A stretch of 64,000 nucleotides of DNA from Georgenia sp. SYP-B2076 (GTDB lineage: Bacteria > Actinomycetota > Actinomycetes > Actinomycetales > Actinomycetaceae), in NCBI RefSeq assembly GCF_003991205.1, contig NZ_RXOZ01000005.1:1-64000 (forward strand), read 5' to 3'. Every line of letters starts with the position of its first letter. Positions within the stretch are counted from its first letter, which is position 1. The position numbers were made by a program, and so were the translations under genes. Positions 7,483 through 18,341 of the stretch are shown in pieces. The notes beneath the pieces were generated by a model. The model was given only the letters and a program-made list of their open reading frames with translations. It made no database searches and was not told the DNA's origin.

Positions 7483-8688
7483 GTGACTGCCCTCTTCCGA
7501 CGACGCCGTGCCGTGCTCGAGAGCGGGTCCGGGACGTCCGGGCCCGCCCGCGTCGACGCCCGGACCAAGAACCTGACCAAGCGTCTGCAGCCGGGCGACG
7601 TCGCGGTGATCGACCACGAGGACCTCGACCGGGTCTCCGCCGAGGCGCTCGTCGCGTGCAAGCCGGTCGCGGTGCTCAACGCCGCCCGCTCCACCTCGGG
7701 GCGGTACCCGAACCTCGGGCCGGGCATCCTCGTCGACGCCGGCATCCCGCTCGTGGACGACCTCGGCCCCGCGGTCATGTCGGTGCGCGAGGGGCAGCAC
7801 CTCGACGTCAGCGGCAACGAGGTCCGGGCGGGCGACGAGCTCGTGGCCGAGGGCACGGCCCAGGACCCCGAGACCATCGAGAAGAACATGGCCGAGGCCC
7901 GTGAGGGGCTCTCCGTCCAGCTCGAGGCGTTCGCCGCGAACACCATGGACTACGTCCAGCGGGAGCGCGAGCTGCTCTTCGACGGGGTCGGTGTGCCCGA
8001 GGTCCGCACGTCGTTCGAGGGCCGTCAGGCGCTGGTGGTGGTGCGGGGGTACCACTACAAGGAGGACCTCGCCATGCTGCGCTCCTACATCAGGGAGTAC
8101 CGGCCCCTCCTCGTCGGGGTCGACGGCGGCGCCGACGCCATCCTCGAGGCCGGCATGAAGCCGGACATGATTGTCGGGGACATGGACTCCGTCTCCGACA
8201 AGGCGCTGCGCTCGGGCGCCGAGATCGTCGTGCACGCCTACCGGGATGGCCGCGCCCCCGGGCAGCAGCGCGTCCAGGACCTCGGCGTCGAGCACGTCGT
8301 CTTCCCGGCCACCGGCACGAGCGAGGACATCGCGATGCTGCTCGCCGACGACCTCGGCGCCGAGCTCATCGTCGCCGTGGGCACGCACGACACCATGGTC
8401 GAGTTCCTCGACAAGGGCCGCTCGGGCATGGCCTCGACCTTCCTCACCCGCCTCCGGGTGGGCAGCAAGCTCATCGACGCCAAGGGCGTCTCCCGCCTGT
8501 ACCGCACCCGCATCTCGACCTGGCAGCTGGTGCTCCTCGCCCTCGCCGGGCTGCTGGCGCTCTTCGTCGCCCTGGCCGCGACCAACGTCGGCCAGACCAT
8601 CTTCGGGCTGTCCGGCGCCTGGCTCGACGACCTCGTGAACTTCTTCCGGTCGCTGGTGGGGCTCGCCCCCACGGCGCCGGCGTCCTGA
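7483..8688 (+). CDS. steA: SteA, cytokinetic-ring associated protein
   Basis: A 401-residue protein with a large cytosolic thiamin-pyrophosphokinase-like domain (HPPK/TPK motifs such as GVDGGADAILEAG and VGDMDSVSD) and one C-terminal membrane helix at about residues 346-368 (WQLVLLALAGLLALFVALA). This matches the SteA family, which in Corynebacterium glutamicum forms a membrane complex with SteB at the division septum and affects cell-wall splitting. The GTG start is 4 nt after recN and steB follows by 22 nt, the conserved recN-steA-steB arrangement. Confidence 0.9.
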   Translation: MTALFRRRRAVLESGSGTSGPARVDARTKNLTKRLQPGDVAVIDHEDLDRVSAEALVACKPVAVLNAARSTSGRYPNLGPGILVDAGIPLVDDLGPAVMSVREGQHLDVSGNEVRAGDELVAEGTAQDPETIEKNMAEAREGLSVQLEAFAANTMDYVQRERELLFDGVGVPEVRTSFEGRQALVVVRGYHYKEDLAMLRSYIREYRPLLVGVDGGADAILEAGMKPDMIVGDMDSVSDKALRSGAEIVVHAYRDGRAPGQQRVQDLGVEHVVFPATGTSEDIAMLLADDLGAELIVAVGTHDTMVEFLDKGRSGMASTFLTRLRVGSKLIDAKGVSRLYRTRISTWQLVLLALAGLLALFVALAATNVGQTIFGLSGAWLDDLVNFFRSLVGLAPTAPAS

Positions 8689-8710
8689 CCAGAAGGAGAA
8701 TTGGACCGTC

Positions 8711-9745
8711 GTGATCGACTTCCGCTACCACCTCGTCTCGCTCATCGCGGTGTTCCTGGCCCTCGCCGTCGGGATCGTCCTCGGTGCCGGGCCGCTGCGG
8801 GACACCATCGGTGACACCCTCACCGGTCAGGTGCAGGACCTGCGCGCCGACCGGGACCGGCTGCGCGGCGAGCTCGCGGCCGCCGAGACGGACGCCGCCG
8901 AGCGCACGACCTACCTCGAGGACTCCGCGCCGGTGCTCCTGGCGGGCACCCTCGCCGACCGGTCGGTCTCCCTCGTGACCCTGCCGGGCACCAGCGAGGA
9001 CGACGTCCAGGCGGTCCGGGACCGGCTCGCCCAGACGGGCGCCCGGCTCGTGAGCCAGGTCGCCGTGACCGACGCGTGGACCGACCCGAAGAGCCAGTCG
9101 TTCCGCCAGACGTTCGCCGGCCAGATGCTCGGCTACCTCGCCCCGGCGCCGGCCGCCGACGCCAGCACCGAGTCGATCTTCGGCCTCGCCCTGGCGCACG
9201 CGCTGACCGACGGCGAGGGGGGCGCGTTCACGCCGAACGCGTCGACGCTCCTGGACCTGCTGACCTCCGCGGACGCCCCGCTCGTCTCGGTCACCACCGA
9301 ACCCTCCGGGCCCGCCGACGCCACCATCCTCGTCGGCCCCCGAGCCGCCGAGCAGCCCGCCGAGGATGTTTCGCCCAAGGACTCCGACGCCGCGAAGAAC
9401 GTCCTCGCCAGCCGGGTGCAGCTCGCCGAAGCGCTGGCGACCGTGTCCGGGTCCGTGACCGTGGGCGCCGCCGCGTCGGACCTGGACCTCGTCGGCGCCG
9501 TGCGGGCGGACGACGGCGCCGCCGGGGTCGTCACCACCGTGGACTCGGTGGGGGAGATCACCGCCGCCATCAGCACGCCCCTCGCCGTCGCCGTCGCGCT
9601 CTCGGGGGGTCACGACCACTACGGATTCGAGCGCGGCGCGGTCGAGGCCGTGCCCCCGCGGGTGGAGCTCGCCCCGGCGGCCCCGGCGTCCGCGGACGCC
9701 GGCCAGCCGAGCACCGAGGAGCCGGCCACCGACGGTGCGGCATGA
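8711..9745 (+). CDS. steB: SteB / MctB-like copper transporter family protein
   Basis: A 344-residue single-pass membrane protein. One helix at residues 6-28 (YHLVSLIAVFLALAVGIVLG) is followed by a coiled coil (VQDLRADRDRLRGELAAAE) and an extracytoplasmic domain. The family is annotated as copper transporter (MctB of M. tuberculosis), but next to steA the SteB septal role is more likely; these are the same family. A ribosome site AGAAGGAG precedes the GTG start. The last 30 residues are a Pro/Ala/Glu-rich disordered tail; a GGHDHYGFE motif precedes it. Confidence 0.88.
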   Translation: MIDFRYHLVSLIAVFLALAVGIVLGAGPLRDTIGDTLTGQVQDLRADRDRLRGELAAAETDAAERTTYLEDSAPVLLAGTLADRSVSLVTLPGTSEDDVQAVRDRLAQTGARLVSQVAVTDAWTDPKSQSFRQTFAGQMLGYLAPAPAADASTESIFGLALAHALTDGEGGAFTPNASTLLDLLTSADAPLVSVTTEPSGPADATILVGPRAAEQPAEDVSPKDSDAAKNVLASRVQLAEALATVSGSVTVGAAASDLDLVGAVRADDGAAGVVTTVDSVGEITAAISTPLAVAVALSGGHDHYGFERGAVEAVPPRVELAPAAPASADAGQPSTEEPATDGAA

Positions 9746-10602
9746 GCCGGCTGCTCGATCTCGCGCTGCCCGCCGCGGTGGGCGCCGCGAGCACCGCGCT
9801 GGCCGCCTCCGCCCTGGAGCGCCGCCCACCCGGCGGGCGCGCCCGGTGGGAGCGGACGAACTTCTCCGGGCGCACCGTCAGCCTCCTCGGCGGCGCCGCC
9901 GTTGGTGCCGCCGCGCTGACCGCTCCGCTCGCCGCGGTGGCCACCACGGGCCGTGCCGCGGTCGCGGCGTCCGTCGCCGCCGGCTCCGGGGCGGCCATGG
10001 GCCTGCTCGACGACATGGGTGAGCGGCCCGCCGACGCGGGTCCCGCCAAGGGCCTGCGCGGGCACCTCGGCGCGCTGCGCCAGGGGCGCGTCACCACCGG
10101 CACCTGGAAGATCGCGGGGATCGGGGCCGGCGCCCTCGTCGCCGCCGCGATGGTCACACCGCCTGGGCGCGGCGGCACCGCGCGCGCCCTCGAGACGCTC
10201 GCCGGCGCCGCCCTCGTCGCCGGGACCGCGAACCTGCACAACCTTTTCGACCTCCGGCCCGGCCGGAGCCTGAAGGTCGCCGCCGGCATCAGCGCGCCGC
10301 TCGCGCTCGCCGCGCCGGGCTCCCGGCACGGGACCCTCGCCGCCACGGCGCTCGGCATCGCCGGCGCCGGGCTCCCGGACGACCTCGCCGAACGCACCAT
10401 GCTCGGCGACACCGGCGCCAACGCCGTCGGCGCCCTGGTCGGCACCGCCCTCGCCGCGCACCCCTCCCGCGCGCTGCGGGCGGGCGCGCTCACCGCCGTC
10501 GTCGCCCTGACGCTGCTGAGCGAGCAGGTGAGCTTCTCGGGCGTCATCGAGTCCAACCCCGTGCTGCGCCGCCTGGACGCACTGGGCCGGCGGGCCCGCT
10601 GA
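9742..10602 (+). CDS. PNPT-like (MraY/WecA-related) membrane protein
   Basis: A 286-residue polytopic membrane protein rich in Ala/Gly/Val helices. It keeps hallmarks of polyprenyl-phosphate HexNAc-1-P transferases: GLLDDMGE with the paired aspartates, a basic loop KGLRGHLGALRQG, NLHNLFDLRPG (the NxxNLxD motif) and MLGDTGANAVGA. The His-rich cytosolic loop of MraY/WecA is not seen and the protein is shorter than the usual 320-360 residues, so activity is uncertain. ATG overlaps the steB stop by 4 nt, and murJ follows by 19 nt, placing it in an envelope-assembly operon. Confidence 0.7.
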   Translation: MSRLLDLALPAAVGAASTALAASALERRPPGGRARWERTNFSGRTVSLLGGAAVGAAALTAPLAAVATTGRAAVAASVAAGSGAAMGLLDDMGERPADAGPAKGLRGHLGALRQGRVTTGTWKIAGIGAGALVAAAMVTPPGRGGTARALETLAGAALVAGTANLHNLFDLRPGRSLKVAAGISAPLALAAPGSRHGTLAATALGIAGAGLPDDLAERTMLGDTGANAVGALVGTALAAHPSRALRAGALTAVVALTLLSEQVSFSGVIESNPVLRRLDALGRRAR

Positions 10603-10621
10603 CCAGGCCAGGCACGCGTCG

Positions 10622-12241
10622 ATGACCCCCCGACTGCGCGCCGCCCTCGGCGGTGTCCTCGGCGCCGCCGGCATGATCGCGGTTCTCACCCTGCTCTCCC
10701 GGGCCGTGGGCTTCGTCCGCTGGCTCGTGCAGTCGTGGACGCTGGGCGCCTCGGCGACCTCCACGGCCTACGCGACGGCCAACACCGTGCCCAACGTGCT
10801 GTTCGAGGTCGCCGCCGGCGGGGCGCTCGCCGGCGCCGTCGTCCCGCTGCTGGCCGTCCCGCTCGCCCGGCACCTGCGCGGCGACGTCGACCGCACCGCC
10901 TCGGCCCTGCTGGGCTGGACCCTGCTCATCCTGGTGCCCCTGGCGGCCGCCGTCGTCGCGCTGGCCGGGCCCGTCGCCGCGCTGCTACTCGGCCCCGGCG
11001 CCGGCGGGGCCCAGCACGACCTCACCACGTCCCTGCTGCGGGTCTTCGCGCTCCAGGCACCGCTGTACGGCGTCGGCGTGGTCCTGTCCGGGGTGCTGCA
11101 GGCCCAGAAGAAGTTCTTCTGGCCCGCCGTCGCCCCGCTGCTCTCCTCCGCCGTGGTCATCGGGAGCTATCTCGCGTTCGGCGCCCTCGCGGAGGGCCAC
11201 CAGGACGACCCCGGCGCCCTGGCGGGCGCGGCCGTCGCCTGGCTGGCCTGGGGGACGACCGCGGGCGTGGCCGCCATGAGCCTGCCCCAGCTCGTTCCGG
11301 TGCTGCGCTCCGGGGTGCGGCTGCGCCCCGCCCTGCGCTTCCCGCCCGGCGTGGCGCGGCGGGCCGGGCACCTGGCCCTGGCCGGCATCGGCGCCCTCCT
11401 GGCGCAGCAGGTCAGCGTCGTGGTGGTCCTGCGCCTGGCCAACGGTCACGGCGTCGACGGCACCTTTAACGTGTTCCAGTACGCCCAGGCCGTGTACTAC
11501 CTGCCCTACGCGGTCCTTGCCGTCCCGCTGTCCACCGCCGTCTTCCCCCGCCTGGCCGCCCGCGCCGCCGACCGCACCGGCTTCGCCGCCATGGCCGCCG
11601 GCTCCACGCGCGCCGTCGTCGCGGCCGCCCTCGTCGGCCTCGCCCTGCTCGTCGCCGTCGCCCCGGCCGCCACGGCCGTCTTCTCCCTGCGCCAGGAGAT
11701 GAGCGGCATGACCGCCGCGGTCACCGGCCTCGCGCCGGGCATCGTGGGCTACGCGCTGATCTTCCACCTCTCCCGCGCGCTGTACGCCGTGGACCAGGGT
11801 CGCGCCGCCGTGGCGGCGACCGCCACCGGATGGGTGAGCGTGGCGCTGGCGTCCTGGGCGGCCGTCGAGCTCCTCGCGCCGGACGGCGGCAACGGGCCCG
11901 GCACGCTGGTGGGCCTGGCGGCGGGCTCGAGCGCCGGGATGGTCGTCGCCGGGGTGCTGCTCGTCCTGGCCGTGCGCCGGGTCGGCGGCGCCGGGGCGCT
12001 GACCGGGCTGGGGCGCACCGTCGTCGTGGCCGGTGTGGGCGCCGCCGCGGGGGCCGTGCTGGGCCGCCTGGTGGTCGACGCGCTGCTCGGCGGGCTCGGC
12101 GACGGCCTCGTGGCGGCGGTAGTCGCGGCGCTGCTCGGGGCGCTGGTGTCCGCCGGCCTGACCGCCGTCGCGGTCCTGGCGTTCGACCGGGGGACCTGGC
12201 GCGTCGGCTCCTGGGCGCGGGACGCCGCCGTCCCGGCCTGA
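10622..12241 (+). CDS. murJ: Lipid II flippase MurJ-like
   Basis: A 539-residue MVF/MOP-family membrane protein with about 14 predicted helices. It opens MIAVLTLLSRAVGFVRWLVQ, with the conserved basic residue in the first helix, followed by the ANTVPNVLFEVAAGGAL motif of MurJ proteins, and later ALQAPLYGVGVVLSGVLQAQ. MurJ moves lipid II across the membrane for peptidoglycan synthesis. No kinase-like extension of the mycobacterial type is present. The stop codon lies in an 18-bp tandem duplication, so a second TGA follows 18 nt later. Confidence 0.88.
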   Translation: MTPRLRAALGGVLGAAGMIAVLTLLSRAVGFVRWLVQSWTLGASATSTAYATANTVPNVLFEVAAGGALAGAVVPLLAVPLARHLRGDVDRTASALLGWTLLILVPLAAAVVALAGPVAALLLGPGAGGAQHDLTTSLLRVFALQAPLYGVGVVLSGVLQAQKKFFWPAVAPLLSSAVVIGSYLAFGALAEGHQDDPGALAGAAVAWLAWGTTAGVAAMSLPQLVPVLRSGVRLRPALRFPPGVARRAGHLALAGIGALLAQQVSVVVVLRLANGHGVDGTFNVFQYAQAVYYLPYAVLAVPLSTAVFPRLAARAADRTGFAAMAAGSTRAVVAAALVGLALLVAVAPAATAVFSLRQEMSGMTAAVTGLAPGIVGYALIFHLSRALYAVDQGRAAVAATATGWVSVALASWAAVELLAPDGGNGPGTLVGLAAGSSAGMVVAGVLLVLAVRRVGGAGALTGLGRTVVVAGVGAAAGAVLGRLVVDALLGGLGDGLVAAVVAALLGALVSAGLTAVAVLAFDRGTWRVGSWARDAAVPA

Positions 12242-12264
12242 GCGATCGTCCCGGCCTGAGCGAT
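12229..12264 (+). repeat. 18-bp tandem duplication over the murJ stop
   Basis: CGTCCCGGCCTGAGCGAT occurs twice back to back (12229-12246 and 12247-12264). The first copy holds the murJ stop codon; the end of the second copy plus flank reads GATACT, a possible -10 box for the glycosyltransferase that starts at 12300. Confidence 0.95.
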
Positions 12265-12299
12265 ACTGGGGCTCGTCGCCAGCCACGAGAAGAGGACGC

Positions 12300-13607
12300 A
12301 TGCGGGTGCTGCAGCTGACCGGGTCGAGCGCCGGAGGGGTGGCACGCCACGCCCGTGAGATCAGCGCGCTGCTCGCCGCCGGGCCGGTGCCCGGTGGGCC
12401 GGAGCCTGCTGGGCCGGTGCCTGGTGGGCCGGAGCCTGCTGGGCCGGTGCCCGGTGGGCCCGCCCGCCACGGGGACCGCGGGGCGGAGGTGATCCTCGCG
12501 GGCCCCGCCGACGTGGTCGGGCCCATGGCCGAGGAGGACCTCCCCGGCGCCCGGTCGGTGCACACCACCGTCGTGGAGATCGCCGACCGCCCCCAGCCCC
12601 AGGACGCGCGAGCCGTCGCCCGCGTGCGCGAGCTCGCGGCCGGGGCCGACGTCGTTCACGCCCACGGGCTGCGCGCCGGCGCGATGGCCGTCCTCGCCGT
12701 GCGCACCCTCGGGGTCGCGCGGCCGCGCCTGGTCGTGACCGTGCACAACCTGCCCGTCGGGGGCCCGCGCGTGCAGGCCGTGGCGGGCGTGCTCGAGAAG
12801 GTCGTCGCGCGCGGGGCCGACGCCGTGCTCGCCGTCAGCGGCGACCTCGTGGCCCGCATGCGCACCCGGGGCGCGCGCGACGTACGGCGGGCGCTCGTGC
12901 CGGCGCCGGCGCGTCCGGTCCCCGGAACGGCGCCGGAGGACGTGCGCCGCGACCTGGGCCTGGCGCCGGGCGAGCGGCTCATCCTGACCGTGGCGCGGCT
13001 CGCGCCGCAGAAGGGCCTGGACCTCCTGGCCGACGCCGCGGGCCTTCTCGCCCGCGCCGACCCTGCCGACGCTGCTGACCGCGCCGACGCTGCTGACCGC
13101 GCCGACCCTGCTGACCGCACTGACCGCGCCGACCGTACCGACCGCGCCGACCCTCCTGACCGCGCCGCCCCTGGGGCGGCCGCGTGGCGGTGGGTCGTCG
13201 TGGGCGACGGGCCGTTGCGCGAGGACCTCGCCGAGCGGGTGCGCGCCGAGGGCCTGCCCGTCCACCTGGCCGGCCGCCGCGACGACGTCCCGGCGCTGCT
13301 CGCGGCCGCCGACGTCGTGGTCTCCACCGCCACGTGGGAGGGGCAGCCCATCGCGGTCCAGGAGGCGCTGCGCGCCGGCGCGCCCGTCGTCGCCACGGAC
13401 GTCGGCGGCACCCGGGAGGTCACGGGGGACGCCGCCGTGCTCGTGCCCGGCGGCGACGCCGAGGCACTCGCCGCGGCCGTGCGCGCCATCCTGGACGACG
13501 ACGACCGGCGCGCGGGGCTGCGCGTGACGGCACGGGAGCGGGCCGCGACCCTGCCCGGCCCCGCGGAGGTGCTCGCCCAGCTGACCGCGGTGTACGCCCG
13601 CCCCTAG
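12300..13607 (+). CDS. Glycosyltransferase family 4 (GT-B)
   Basis: A 435-residue GT-B glycosyltransferase. The N-terminal half has GSSAGGVARHAREIS and VVHAHGLRAGAMAV; the C-terminal half has ILTVARLAPQKGLDLL, VVGDGPLREDLAE, and the nucleotide-sugar site around EGQPIAVQEALRAGAPVVATDVGG. Substrates are unknown; proximity to murJ and the PNPT-like gene suggests a lipid-linked envelope glycan. Two low-complexity stretches interrupt the fold: GPVPGGPEPA repeats at residues ~28-54 and an ADPADAADRADAADR-type run at ~253-290. The ATG follows GAAGAGGA. Confidence 0.85.
   Translation: MRVLQLTGSSAGGVARHAREISALLAAGPVPGGPEPAGPVPGGPEPAGPVPGGPARHGDRGAEVILAGPADVVGPMAEEDLPGARSVHTTVVEIADRPQPQDARAVARVRELAAGADVVHAHGLRAGAMAVLAVRTLGVARPRLVVTVHNLPVGGPRVQAVAGVLEKVVARGADAVLAVSGDLVARMRTRGARDVRRALVPAPARPVPGTAPEDVRRDLGLAPGERLILTVARLAPQKGLDLLADAAGLLARADPADAADRADAADRADPADRTDRADRTDRADPPDRAAPGAAAWRWVVVGDGPLREDLAERVRAEGLPVHLAGRRDDVPALLAAADVVVSTATWEGQPIAVQEALRAGAPVVATDVGGTREVTGDAAVLVPGGDAEALAAAVRAILDDDDRRAGLRVTARERAATLPGPAEVLAQLTAVYARP
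12381..12460 (+). repeat. 30-bp in-frame tandem repeat, 2.7 copies
   Basis: Copies at 12381-12410 and 12411-12440 differ at one base, with a 20-bp partial copy at 12441-12460. They encode GPVPGGPEPA within the glycosyltransferase N-terminal domain. Confidence 0.95.
13054..13170 (+). repeat. Degenerate short tandem repeat (ADR/TDR-rich)
   Basis: Imperfect repeats built on GCGCCGACCCTGCTGACC (about 18 bp, with 9-bp subunits) encode alternating Ala-Asp and Asp-Arg residues. The stretch inserts about 38 residues between the two conserved segments of the glycosyltransferase C-terminal domain. Confidence 0.85.
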
Positions 13608-13610
13608 GGG

Positions 13611-13635
13611 GCGCCCAGGCACGGCATCTGGGCGC
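13611..13635 (+). terminator. Hairpin after the glycosyltransferase
   Basis: GCGCCCAG (13611-13618) and CTGGGCGC (13628-13635) form an 8-bp GC stem 3 nt after the stop codon. There is no U-run, so termination is only likely. Confidence 0.45.
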
Positions 13636-13841
13636 AGAGCTCGCGGGCCCCGCCCATGTCGCCCGCGGCGAAACTGCTGACTTCGGGTGGGGGCGTCGAG
13701 TGGCACGAAAGGGCTCGGACCCTCCCGGCGCGGCGGCCCGGGCACACAGGAGCTGTGGCCCCCGGGCGGCGTCGCACCGCAGGTGGGTGATCCCACACCC
13801 GGGGCGGCAGGCCGGCTGGGCGTGTCGAGGGACCGGGATGC

Positions 13842-13847
13842 TAGGGT
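13842..13847 (+). promoter_or_regulatory. -10 box of pyrG, leaderless arrangement
   Basis: TAGGGT ends 8 nt before the GTG start of pyrG, so transcription should begin at or next to the start codon. No ribosome-binding site is present (the gap is AAAAATCC). No convincing -35 box is seen. Confidence 0.6.
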
Positions 13848-13849
13848 AA

Positions 13850-16263
<2,414 letters not shown>

Positions 16264-16324
16264 CGCCGGGAAGAGCAGGGGTGAGCGCCGCCGACGGTGG
16301 TGAGCATCCTCGAGTGCCCCGAAG

Positions 16325-16374
16325 GTGGTGAGCGGTCAAGTCCTAGCAGTTGCGAGGACTTGACCGCTCACCGC
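16325..16374. repeat. Long perfect palindrome between convergent genes
   Basis: GTGAGCGGTCAAGTCCT (16328-16344) is a perfect inverted copy of 16355-16371, with a 10-nt loop AGCAGTTGCG. The stem extends outward by one further pair, a GU wobble and more pairs, to about 20 bp. ACCGCTCAC recurs at 16388-16396 and GGTGGTGAGC occurs at 16298-16307 and 16324-16333. There is no U-run. It lies between the 3' ends of the Nudix gene and ctaA, so it may act as a two-way terminator; the length and perfection also fit a dispersed palindromic element. Confidence 0.8.
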
Positions 16375-16438
16375 CCCAAGATGGGGGACCGCTCACGACC
16401 CGCACGATGCGGGGGAGGCCTGCGCGCCAGACGCGTGG

Positions 16439-17428
16439 TCAGGGCTCCCGGCGCGTGTAGAAGGCGCTGCAGGCGTATGTCGTGGCGACCACCACGAGGG
16501 CGGCGCCGAGCATGTGCACGCCCACCAGGATCTCGGGCAGGCCGAGGAAGTGCTGCGTGTATCCCACGACGCCCTCGAGGACCACCACCGCCAGGAGCCA
16601 CCGCCAGGCGCCGCGGGCGCGGTCCAGAGCGGCGTCGCCGGCCCTGCGGCGCAGGAGCACGGCCACGACGGCGGCGGCGATCACGAACAGCCACACCGAA
16701 CCGGAGTGCATGCGGGTCACCACGAGCGGGTCGAGGGCGTAGCGGTACGCCGCGTCCGCGTCGCCGGAGTGCGGGCCCGCGCCGGTGACGATCGTGCCGA
16801 GGGTGACGACCAGCGCGGCGAGCGGCGTCAGCACCCACGGGGCGGCCCGAAGCCCGCCCGCCGCCACCGGCACCGCCGGGCCGTCGGCCTGGCGCAGCCG
16901 CACGAGGAGATACGTCGAGACGGCCACGAGCGCCAGCGAGATGAGCAGGTGCGAGCCGACGATCGCCGGTGCGAGCTCGACCAGGACGGTGATGCCGCCG
17001 ATGACCGCCTGGAGCACGATGCCGATCAGCGGCAGCCACGCCAGCCGCCGGAGCGCGGCGGGGCGCGCGGCCGTGGGCCGGCGGCGGTAGACCGCCCACA
17101 CCAGGGCGACGGCGATGACGGTCAGCACCCCGGTGAGGGTGCGGTTCCCGAACTCGATGTACGGGTGGATCGACGTGGCGGCGTGGAGCTCGGGCGTGAA
17201 GGACCCCGGCTCGCACATCGGCCAGCTCGAGCAGCCCAGCCCCGAACCGGTCAGGCGCACGGCCCCGCCGGTGACGATGATCCCGACCTGGGCGACGAGG
17301 TTGGCCACGGCGAGGGCCCAGGTCAGCCGGTCCACGCGGTCGGCCGGCCTCGTCGCGCCCGCGGTGGCGCCGGTGCTGGGTTGGTCCTGGGGCCCGTGGC
17401 GCCGCCCCGCCTTCGTCGTCGTGCTCAC
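16439..17428 (-). CDS. ctaA: Heme A synthase (COX15/CtaA)
   Basis: A 329-residue membrane protein with about eight helices that oxidises heme O to heme A for aa3-type cytochrome oxidase. The family Cys pair is in GLGCSSWPMCEPGSF, followed by the histidine segment HPYIEFGNRTLTG; other heme-ligand histidines lie in GSHLLISLA, RMHSGSVW and GVHMLGAAL. The GTG start is placed 6 nt after a TACCCT box, a leaderless arrangement. It points away from the ABC genes' start and shares their strand. SURF1 elsewhere in the window supports an aa3 oxidase. Confidence 0.92.
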   Translation of the reverse strand: MSTTTKAGRRHGPQDQPSTGATAGATRPADRVDRLTWALAVANLVAQVGIIVTGGAVRLTGSGLGCSSWPMCEPGSFTPELHAATSIHPYIEFGNRTLTGVLTVIAVALVWAVYRRRPTAARPAALRRLAWLPLIGIVLQAVIGGITVLVELAPAIVGSHLLISLALVAVSTYLLVRLRQADGPAVPVAAGGLRAAPWVLTPLAALVVTLGTIVTGAGPHSGDADAAYRYALDPLVVTRMHSGSVWLFVIAAAVVAVLLRRRAGDAALDRARGAWRWLLAVVVLEGVVGYTQHFLGLPEILVGVHMLGAALVVVATTYACSAFYTRREP

Positions 17429-17434
17429 GCCCCC

Positions 17435-17440
17435 AGGGTA
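17435..17440 (-). promoter_or_regulatory. -10 box of ctaA
   Basis: On the minus strand TACCCT ends 6 nt before the GTG of ctaA, with only GGGGGC between. This fits leaderless initiation. Confidence 0.5.
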
Positions 17441-17474
17441 CGGGCGCCCGGAGACACCGGGGAAACGAGCAGGT

Positions 17475-18341
17475 TCAGTCCCAGCGGAAGAACCGGGCGG
17501 CGAGCCACGCGCCCCCGGCGGCCCATACGGCGAGCACGGCGACCGCGGCCAGGTTTAGGGACCCCGTCGTGGCCAGGGCCCGCATCCCCTCCCCGAGCGC
17601 GCCGGAGGGCAGCAGGAAGACGACGGCGGCCAGCGGCCCGGGCAGCGAGCTCAGCGGCAGCAGCAGGCCCCCGACGGCGGCCATGAGCACCCACAGCAGG
17701 TTCGCGACCGCGAGCACCGCCTCCGGCCGTAGCGTCCCGCCCACGAGCATGGCCAGCGCCACGAACGCCGCGGCGCCCAGCAGCATCAGGACGCCCGCCC
17801 CCAGGGCCACGCCCGGCCCGGCCCCGTGCCCGCGCCACCCCAGCCCCGCGGCGACCGCGACGAGCGTGACGGTCTGCACCACCAGCACCGCCACGACGGC
17901 GCCGAACTTGCCCGCCAGCAGGCCCCGCGGTCCGAGCGGGGTGGTCGCGAGCATGCGCAGCACGCCCCACCGCCGGTCGAAGGCGACGGCGATGGCCTGG
18001 GACGTGAAGGCGGTCGAGGCCACTGCGAGCGACAGCACGCCGGCCAGGGCCGCCGGCGTGCGGTCGGCGCCCGGCAGCGGGGCGGCGTCGACGCGCACCA
18101 GCACCACCAGGGCGATGACCGGCAGGATCAGGGTGAGCAGGAGCTGCTCACCGTTGCGCAGGACCGCCACGGTCTCGAACCGTGCCTGGGCGGCCACCCG
18201 GCGGCCGACCGTGCGGGCGGGGGAGGGCTGCGTCGCGGCACCCGTGCGCGCGCCGTTCACCTCGTTGGCCATCTGTGCGCCGTCCCTCTCGTTGGCCATC
18301 TGTGCGCCGTCCCTCTCGTCGTCCGTCCGTGCCCGGCTCAC
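17475..18341 (-). CDS. ABC-2 type transporter permease
   Basis: A 288-residue permease with six hydrophobic helices after a ~50-residue polar N-terminus. The pattern (LLLTLILPVIALVVLV, a long cytosolic segment with RRWGVLRMLATTPLGPRGLL, then paired helices) is that of ABC-2 exporters. Its start overlaps the ATPase stop by 4 nt, so the two form one exporter. Substrate is unknown. The N-terminus carries a 9-residue duplication (NERDGAQMA twice) from a 27-bp tandem repeat. Confidence 0.82.
   Translation of the reverse strand: MSRARTDDERDGAQMANERDGAQMANEVNGARTGAATQPSPARTVGRRVAAQARFETVAVLRNGEQLLLTLILPVIALVVLVRVDAAPLPGADRTPAALAGVLSLAVASTAFTSQAIAVAFDRRWGVLRMLATTPLGPRGLLAGKFGAVVAVLVVQTVTLVAVAAGLGWRGHGAGPGVALGAGVLMLLGAAAFVALAMLVGGTLRPEAVLAVANLLWVLMAAVGGLLLPLSSLPGPLAAVVFLLPSGALGEGMRALATTGSLNLAAVAVLAVWAAGGAWLAARFFRWD
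18261..18314 (-). repeat. 27-bp in-frame tandem duplication
   Basis: The 27-bp unit at 18261-18287 is repeated exactly at 18288-18314, doubling nine residues in the N-terminus of the ABC permease. Confidence 0.96.
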
